Shown: piece by piece, positions 56,600 to 64,000 of the stretch | Layout: each line of letters begins with the position of its first letter | Position numbering within the stretch: position 1 is the first letter of the stretch | Assembly: GCF_016859285.1 (NCBI RefSeq) | Contig: NC_053412.1 | Span: 1,253,289-1,317,288, forward strand | Reading direction: 5' to 3' | DNA length: 64,000 nt | Source: Xiphias gladius | Taxonomy: Eukaryota; Chordata; Actinopteri; Istiophoriformes; Xiphiidae | Notes under the pieces: model-generated | Told to the model about the DNA's origin: nothing | The model's input: only the letters and a program-made list of their open reading frames with translations | Database searches by the model: none | Translations under genes and position numbers: made by a program

Positions 56600-59500
56600 C
56601 CATTATCTAATTCATCTCTGTTTGATGGACTGTTGGTCCCATGAATGTGATTTAGAGCAGCAGTGGAAAATTGATTGGCGTCTGAAAACAGCAGGAAGTA
56701 AGAACAACGCTGCCTACACAGACCAACATGCTGTTTTTGCTGGGGGAAAAAAAAGAAAAGAAAAAAGACACAAAAACCCGTCATTAGAGGCAAAGTCTCT
56801 GAACGCTTCTCGTCCGAACAGAGATATTTTATAAACATTATTTTATGTAAGCATTAAACCATGAGGCAAAAAGATGAGTTTCCCCATAAAATCTGATGCT
56901 TTACAACTGTATGGTTGTAACTGCTGGCCCTCATAGAGAACAGTTCAAAATCTGTTACGAATGACAGCATATTAGCTGGAATGCTTTACATCCTTTGTTT
57001 ATTAAGGTTTATCCAGTCAAAGGCCCCTTATACGAGAACTGAAGCCCCGTCAGTTTACTCAGTGTAAGTAGAGGAGGTCTGACCGAAGCATCGGTGGATA
57101 AACATCCTCGTACAATATAGGGTTTTATTTGTCTTTAGTCCGTCGGTGCAGTAAAACAGATGTGACAGATGTGTTTAACTTTATAAATAAAATGTTAGTT
57201 TTCCCTTAAGAGGGAAAAAGTGAGGCGCTTTCCTGCAGATGAAACACTGGACTCCAATAGTGGGAGTTTGTTCACCATTCTTTGGCTTAACTGAGACATG
57301 TTTTCAACAGGAGGATTGTAAAACAGATAGATGGAGGAGAAAAAAAAAAAAAAAGGGGGGAAAAATATGAAGAGATTACAGACGGAAACATTTTCAAAAA
57401 AGGCACCTGCTTCTTTCAAATATGTCTTAGGCCAGTGAAGTTTCTTTCAAATTCACTCTCAGGGTTTTTCTTGTTTTCCGGTTCGTTTCAGCCCCGCACC
57501 TGCATTTGCACGGAATCTTTTTTGCATATAAATGTTGAGAGTTTGCAGCCGAATGCCCAGAGCGCATGCCGCATAACTGCAACGTCCAGAGTTCCACTCA
57601 GGCCGGGGACCCTTCTGATGCGCGCCACACCCCTCCTCTCCCCTTGTTTCCCTGTCTCAGCTCTGCCATCTAACTGTCAACATCAGGTTTGTGTCGTATT
57701 TATTCTTGAGACTTCATGTTACACGTACGCCACTGCAAAGGCTTCGAGTCCTGCTTCTCATGTAAAAGGAAATAAAAGAACATTAAAACGGCAAAACATC
57801 ATGTGCCCTCGAGAGATCGTAGCAGTCAGAGGCCAGCGGTAATCCATCAGAGAATGCATGGAGCTGCAGTCTGGGGGCAGCAGGGAAACAAACGCCTGTT
57901 GTGGTTGCTGTAAGGAGCTCAGTGAGCCACGCTGCAGGGATCTTCTAATCAACAACCTCCACTTCCCAGAAATAAAACAATAAAGGGCGCACGCTGGCCA
58001 CAAAGAGAGCCGGAGAAATGTACACCTGCAGCGAATCAGACCGGCCCCGGCACGGCAGATTTACGGCAGGTGCTGCGCAGCGTTTACGGTCCGGTTCATT
58101 TTTAAAAAGGGAATTAAGTTTGAGTTTAATTGAATCAAGGCGTCATGTGGACATAATGTAACGGGACAGAGAATTAAAATATCTTTCCTCATGTAAGAGG
58201 AAAGATATTTTCAACCAGTTGAATAATAAAAAAGGACCATGCCACAGTTTCCAGCCCTTCACATAGGTGTAACCACTGCGACATTTTAAGGGCTCAAGGG
58301 CAGGGAAGAGCATTTGTTACTGGTTTTTAAAGACCGCACACTGGCTTGCAGGCAGCTAACTCGTAACTCTGATGCAAACCTTTCCATTTCAGTTAAGACT
58401 TTCACTTTCGATAAAATCCAACAGCCGCAGGGTCTGAAATTTGTTGTAACTACCACAGGTGTTTCAGATCAAAGTTCTGAGAGGGGTCGACGTGGAGAGT
58501 CCCCAGAGAGGCACTTGATAGCCAAGAAATCCCCGCAACAAAAACATGCCCGTGTATCCAGAGAGGACCAGAGAGCGTCACACCTGACAGACACCTGCAC
58601 GCTCACACTCAAAGTGAGCACACGACTGCACTGAAGAGTCCCTCGGAGGCCGCGCTGTGGCACATCTGGAGGTGGTCCAACCTGCGTCGTACTCAAATAT
58701 CAGCCAGGTGCAAGTTCGTTTAAGAAAAAAAAGAAAGAAAAGAAGCCGATGCTAAAAGCTCTACCTACCCACTGTGCACACTGAGATCCCATCAGAGAGC
58801 AGGCAGAACCAAAGATGATCATATCATAATTACCAGCTGTAAAGGCTCGTCATCCAACGCTACTACCCAGAAAGCATTTCCTGATCCAGGTCGTAGCTGG
58901 GATGTGACACGCATGCAAAAAGATTTCCCCTCGATGCCGGTCTGCGGTGCGACGACACGCGTTTTTTTTTCATCCTGAAAAATACGCATCGTTTGTGTCA
59001 GTGCGGCGTTTTCAGGCCCATTCTGTGTTGTGATCTGTGAGGACAGAGCGGTGCTGACAACATCTGGAAAGTGAGACGGCTGCTGAGGATTTCATTTCCT
59101 TGCTTCTTTCTGGTCAGAATCCAGTTTTCCCTTTTTAAGACTTTTAAATCGGACACATTAACTGACAAAGTAACCACCTACCGAGGAGATTTATTGCGAT
59201 TTTAGATCGACTTTATAGGATATAAGATTAGATTTATGGGATGATTTTCCCATCCTTACAATTTACGCGCCACAAATGAGACGGAAATGACCGAAGTCAT
59301 GAGACGCTGCTGCTGTTTATCAGGAGACTGTTTTCTTTCGCTGATGTTGACGTAAACTCGGTCTGTGATTTGGTAACTCCTGCTGCGTGGCTCAGACGAA
59401 ACGTTAAGGAAACGAGCCGAGGGCCGCACGGGCGCTTCATGTCCAAACAGAGACGGGCGGGGAGAGACGTCTGGTTATGAAGTAACGTGTCCGGTCACAT

Positions 59501-62441
59501 CGACTAATTGGAAGCCAATTACACACAGTTTTCATGGTGAGAGGAGCGTAAATAACCTTTCACTTGGAACAAAAGCAGACAAATCTCAGTCAGAGCCAAT
59601 CAAACATCAACCTGTCACGGACACACTGATTAAAAGTGTCCATCTCGCCGCAGTGTGCGCCGACAGTCGATCCGTGCGAAGCCCTCCGCCGTTTCTGTGC
59701 AAAGGCTCGGTCTGACTGCCGGATAAAACGCTCTGCGAAAAAAAAAGTGGACGGAGAAGGAGAAAGAGGAGGAGCAGAGAGAGAGAAAAGGTGACGGCAT
59801 TAAAAGGAGAGAAGCCCTGCGGCAGAAAGACGGATGCGTTCACGAGTGTTTGAAAAAGAAAGGCAATGCCAGCAGGGCCGCCCTCAGCGCACCCTCACAT
59901 CACAACTGCCCCTCACAAGCAGATTCAAAGCAGATTTAAAACACAGATGCACCGAGATTACGGCATCTTTTCCACCTCGGCCAAATGTCAAACAACAGGT
60001 GGATGGAAACAAGTGGCAGCCTCCCCCTGTGAGAGGTGTTTGTGTTACCGGATTCTTATTTGAGTTGTCGTTCGTAATATTCTGTATCCAGGTAGAAGTC
60101 GCTCTTTGTAACAGTGGGAGAACTTCGTCGCTTTTGGCCTCAAAATCGTATCAAGTTATGAAATGCAGCTTAATTATGTAGGGACCACGGCCACCGTATT
60201 TCTACCCATGATGGAGCCTCTCTTATGCCTATCACAGTGTAAAAATGCTGAAATGTCCAAACGTCCCGCAGTCTGATCAAAAAGCCCCAAACAGGGCCGG
60301 TACAGAGCGTGTCTGCGCAGGTCTAAGCTCGCCGCAGAAAGAGACAGAAATTCAGCAGTGAAGAAAAGTCAAGTGATAAAAGTTCTCAAAGCAGCAGGGC
60401 TGTGAGTCATCCTCCCAGCTGAGGTATAATTGAGCTGCCGACACATCCAGCTGAGCGTAAAGAAAATGAACGACACAGCTGGCGGCCGTCTGGGCCCGGT
60501 CCTGCCAGACGGCCGCTGCTAACGGCCACAGTGCTGTTTGCTTCTTTTACGGCCGACACAAACCTTTGTGAATGTCACTGCAGCACGTCCAGTGGAAAGT
60601 GGCCAAACCGATAGGTGAGTCTCCCTAAAGCGGAGATCAGCGCTGGGCATTAATTATCTCTACAATACATCTCACCGCCAGCAAAGTGCCCGACTCAGCC
60701 TGATCAAAGGCACTGATCAAGCACGCGGCCGTGACAGGTCAAACCTGTGACAGGGACTCAGCCACCGAACCGTTTCTTTTCACAGGAGTCCGCTAAAAAG
60801 CTGCGAGGAAAAGCGACCTGCACCAGCTGCTGTCTTGTCTCCGAATGTCCTACACCTGGTCCCTATGGACGGTCCACCTTAGTCCATCCCGATCCTGCAG
60901 CGGAGTCCCGGCCCCATCAGCAGATGGAAGCCTCTGTGTAGTTTTTGACCGTGACCTTTCTTTTGAGAATCAAGTCTCAAGGGGTTGTGCAGTCCTGCCT
61001 CCTCTGAGGAGCTGAGGAGCATCCCTTAAATCAGGTCTGTCCTTTCTAGTGCTGATCCTGGGAAGGTCATACGTGCGTCTATAATGGTCACTTCTTGATT
61101 TGAATGATTCGCTGTGTTCAGGGGGAAACCAGAAATCGATGTCACGCATTCGGTGCAAAACATTGCTGCTCAGCTTTTAACATCAGGCAGGATAACGTAA
61201 CTTCTGGTTACCAGTCTTTTTAGGAGTTGATTTCGAGATCTTACTGATCATTTTAAAGCGCTTTATGTCTTGGTTCCTGGTTACATTGCTGAACTGCGGC
61301 GGCCGTGCGAGCCAGGCTGCAGCCTCGGATCCTCGGGCAGGACCGTGACCCAGGGTGACCAAGCTTTTTCTGTCTAATGTCATTTCTATTTATATTTGGG
61401 TCATTTCTACCAATTTTCTTTCTCTTCTTTTTTGATTTGTTTGAATATTTTCTTCTGTGAAACCCTTTGTAAGATTGTTTCAAATGGTGCTATATAAATA
61501 AAGTTTGTTGTTATTATTATACTGGTGCACCAACAGCATAAACACAGAAGCATTTTCCTCCACTTGTTTTTCCGCACCCTGCGACGTGTCTTCCATCATT
61601 TCAATCCATGAACCGTAAAACGAAAGTGACTCTAATATTTAAAACTAAACCAAAACATATTGTTTGTCACATAAAACGAAGAACAGACCTCCTGGTGAAA
61701 CTGATTAAAAGATAATCCATTTGGAAATTGTGTTACTGAATTGTGTTACAGCTGAGCAAGAACTGGAGGCTTTTATCATGACAAAGACAAGACTGTGGGG
61801 GAAGGAAATCCACATGCTGTGAGAGGACAAGTCCGCTTTGGACTTGTGGCCCCGATGAGTCCAGCCATGAGCTCTTAAGATGTAAGAGTAGGCTGTTAGT
61901 ATGTCGCCAAAGAGACAAAACCTCATCTAGTGTCAGCCAAGCAAGATGCAGGGTCAGTGCCGGGTTGGAGTTCAGTAACAACATCTGGAGTTGGTCATTT
62001 GGTTTTGATTTAGGGCATCATGAGAACACAATTAACACATGCAATGACGTCCTGTCATGTAACGCTACGACGAGGACCCCGAACACACTGCTCAGAAGAT
62101 CAGGCCTGAGGAGGAAGGCTGGGAAAATGATTCCTGCAGGTTTCTTCAAAAACTTCCACACAAGTCTCTTGAAAAGAGTGGAGCCATGATTAGATTTTTT
62201 TTTGCACAGCTCTGGAGGATTCTGTGTAACTTTCTTTTTTAGTTTTCTGCATTGTTTTCTGGGATTGATAAATATATACTTTTTGCCCACAAATGTCTGG
62301 TTTCACTGGAATTTAAGTTTAAAAAGTAACATTCACGTCCTCAGACTCACCGTGGTCGTGTCTGTCTTTATAAGTGACGTCCTGAGCGACAATCCAGCTG
62401 CAGCCCACCAGAGGAAGCAGACAGAGCAGCCGCCACAGCAT
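47037..62441 (-). CDS. prlr: Prolactin receptor (short-tailed teleost form)
   Basis: Eight coding exons, in transcript order 62351-62441, 54329-54467, 51742-51911, 49987-50165, 49755-49908, 48973-49060, 48809-48878 and 47037-47723, total 1578 nt (525 residues), all in frame. Residues 1-20 (MLWRLLCLLPLVGCSWIVAQ) are a signal peptide. Domain D1 has the cysteine pairs YYCRSPNMEDFTCWW and HECPDYVTAGPNSCHF, which are PRLR rather than GHR in type. D2 carries GLWSKWSP (WSxWS, about residues 227-231). A membrane segment follows (VLVLILVMGVGVTALLVIAF), then Box 1 (LPPIPKPRIIGIDP), which binds JAK2. The tail ends in a conserved-looking DFYTCVQLMNESGEVHLVPC block. PRLR signals through JAK2-STAT5 in osmoregulation and reproduction. 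About 525 residues suits the shorter of the two teleost receptors (prlrb, PRLR2) better than the longer prlra, but paralogue assignment is only by length. Confidence 0.93.
47745..48640 (+). repeat. 900-base polypurine tract in the last prlr intron
   Basis: Between the Box 1 exon and the last exon, the + strand is almost entirely A and G (GAGGAAGAAAAGAGAAAAGG and similar units), so the prlr sense strand is almost entirely pyrimidine. Confidence 0.9.
50176..50196. repeat. (CA)n microsatellite beside the exon 4 acceptor of prlr
   Basis: About ten AC units starting 11 bases before the 50165 exon edge. Confidence 0.9.
53430..53640 (+). mobile_element. Possible Tc1/mariner transposase remnant
   Basis: MTRKMLIWGCFSQFGPLGS in one frame continues in another as PVEGDVNAPAVIRPLVGPFV, similar to the WGCF-GxGPLxPVxGNxN block of Tc1-like transposases, with a frameshift. 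In a prlr intron. Confidence 0.4.
56563..56597. repeat. (AC)n microsatellite
   Basis: About 17 AC units in prlr intron 1. Confidence 0.95.
58176..58211. repeat. Perfect 15-base inverted repeat, 6-base loop
   Basis: AAAATATCTTTCCTC at 58176-58190, loop ATGTAA, exact complement at 58197-58211. Prlr intron 1. Confidence 0.9.
60750..61520 (+). mobile_element. Decayed L2-like LINE 3' end
   Basis: Broken frames resemble L2/CR1-type reverse transcriptase: DRDLSFENQVSRG, then SALCLG/VPGYIAELR-like segments, ending in the tail GTGCTATATAAATAAAGTTT plus (GTT/ATT) repeats at 61489-61520. Many stops and frameshifts. Confidence 0.6.
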
Positions 62442-64000
62442 CCTGCCGCCTTCTGTCAACCTGTCAACGACCCAGAGAAAGGTGGAAATTTAGACTTTGA
62501 AGGGCAACGGCGCGATCGCCCGGCAGCTCGGAGTCCGGAGACTGAGCAGCAGCGACGCAGCATCGCTTCCCCTCATTCCTCCTCACTTCCTCCTCTCTAA
62601 CAAGGACGCCACTGCCTCGACAAATATCGCCTGAGGAGTGCATGCTTTCTGAAAAATGACACCATTCGTTCGCTTTAAAACAAAGTAGATAACGGAGGGG
62701 TTAATTCAAACTTTTAACCGGACTTCAGGACAACTCAATTCCCACAGTCGTACAACAGCAGTGAAAAAAGACCTAGAATCTGTCACATCACAATGGAAAA
62801 ATGGTCAATCGGTACAGAAATCTATGACCGACAACATCAAAATGAAATCATTGAATTATTCCGCTGTTATTTTCAATCTGGGAGCACATGATGTACAAAA
62901 AACACGATGATGCAAAAAATGGAAGCAGTATTACGACGGACAAACAGATGTGAGGCCTTATTTTGTCTTATAATTGTTCTTGTGATTATTAGTTTATTCA
63001 CTTAAAGATAAAAATAGGAAAACATTTTTCCACTTTTGATGCCTACCGAAAATAAAAAAATAAATCTTGATCCGTGTTTTGTTTTCCATTTCCCAGACTG
63101 AATGAAACGGACGGAACAAAGGCCGAGCTCCGCTGACAGATTACTCTCAGCGTCACACCGCCACAACGACAACGGTGAGACCGAGCGCGACACTGACATT
63201 TTGCATTTCCCAACCGTTAGAAATTGTGAAACCTAAACCTGGATATTAAACTGCAATCACGACCACTGTGTTTAAAATTTTGAATTACGTCCAGATTTGA
63301 GCTCAATAAAAAGTCCAAACGCTTTAAAATGGAAGATGATTATATTGTTGCGGGCGGTAAAGGTGAGTAGAGGTGAGTCTAACCTGAATTATTTTACACA
63401 CTATACCTACAACTGTAAAGACTCAGAACTAGTGGATTACATTTTGTATCAATAAGTTGAATCCGCAAAGTAACTAGTAACTAAAGCTGTCTGATAAATG
63501 TCGTTGAGCAAAAGAAGAATATTTATGTATTTGAAATGTCGTGGAGGAGAAGTATAAAGTAACATAAACTAGAAATACTCAAGCACCTCAAATCTGTACT
63601 TCAGTACGGTACAGGAGTGAATATACTTAGTTACTTTCTACCACTGCTAATTTCTTCTTCTCCTCTCCCTATTTGTGTGTGTAACAGCGAGGATATTTTC
63701 ACCATCGGTGGATTCTTGAACTCCGTTATCTCAGCACGTAAACGGCTTTGAGGAGGGCAGGGTCCTAGCGGCACTTAATAAAAAGAAACGTTAAGGAATA
63801 AACGTGGTTATGATCGTGACAGTTGTGCTGCATTTCAAGGCCCAGTCATACGGTGACACCACACGCATCTCATTCAAAGTGCAACATCATTGGTCTTCTG
63901 CTCATCGGACCCAGAGGGCGCCGGGGTGTAAGGGTCCGCTGAAAGCTCATTACGCCAAATCAGCTTAGTCCAGTGAACTGCTCTGTCGGAGATTACTGAG
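62442..64000. other. Upstream region of prlr and right edge
   Basis: An acceptor-like TTGACAG lies about 20 bases before the ATG, so further untranslated exons probably lie upstream. No other gene is seen to the right end. Confidence 0.45.
63455..63648 (-). mobile_element. MITE-like element, inverted relative to 41195-41360
   Basis: AGTAACTAGTAACTAAAGCTG and TCTGATAAATG at the left, and GAATATACTTAGTTACTTTC then TACCACTGC at the right, are blocks of the same family as 41195-41360 and 12068-12150. Confidence 0.55.

Larger units (their letters stand above)
54468..62350 (-). other. First intron of prlr
   Basis: About 7.9 kb, with no recognised exon. It holds a CA microsatellite at 56563-56597, a 15-base hairpin at 58176-58211 and a LINE fragment at 60750-61520. 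Confidence 0.7.

Noticed and set aside
56422-56838. 138-codon minus-strand open frame
   Set aside because: It consists of A-rich and CA-repeat translations and has no coding signal.

Overview
This window is vertebrate nuclear DNA, almost certainly from a teleost fish. It has split genes with canonical GT/AG introns, long dinucleotide microsatellites, a fish-type prolactin receptor, and several teleost-style interspersed repeats (Tc1-like, LINE 3' ends, small inverted-repeat elements). All exon boundaries below were read by eye from splice signals and checked by reading-frame arithmetic; no alignment or database search was run.

Layout. (1) 318-641, + strand: the last two coding exons of ephx2 (soluble epoxide hydrolase), cut by the left edge. 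(2) 2422-5403, - strand: a complete five-exon gene for a 152-residue LRAT/PLAAT-like protein whose expected catalytic cysteine is a serine. (3) About 5.4-11.4 kb: intergenic, repeats and microsatellites. (4) 11365-21581, - strand: znf513, six coding exons, 537 residues, eight C2H2 fingers; a probable untranslated first exon and TATA-less promoter lie near 22.1-22.27 kb. (5) 23748-27517, - strand: an ermin-like gene, two coding exons, 791 residues, with a very long Glu/Lys-rich middle and the Ermin-type actin-binding C-terminus. (6) 30829-38802, - strand: styxl2 (dusp27), five coding exons, 1168 residues, a muscle pseudophosphatase. (7) 41.2-46.5 kb: intergenic, with a decayed LINE carrying a nested TTAA-flanked element and a possible muscle enhancer. 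(8) 47037-62441, - strand: a prolactin receptor gene, eight coding exons, 525 residues, with signal peptide, cytokine-receptor domains, WSxWS motif, one membrane segment and Box 1. (9) The right end is upstream sequence plus repeats.

The genes do not form a pathway. From memory, their human counterparts lie on different chromosomes (EPHX2 8p, ZNF513 and ERMN on 2, STYXL2 on 1q, PRLR on 5p), so this looks like a teleost-specific neighbourhood. Five of six genes run on the minus strand; ephx2 converges on the LRAT-like gene.

I did not find a clear new multi-gene system. The best leads are the Cys-to-Ser LRAT/PLAAT-like protein, the very long ermin-like protein, the duplicated zinc-ribbon-plus-finger layout of ZNF513, and an internally inverted Tc1-like element.
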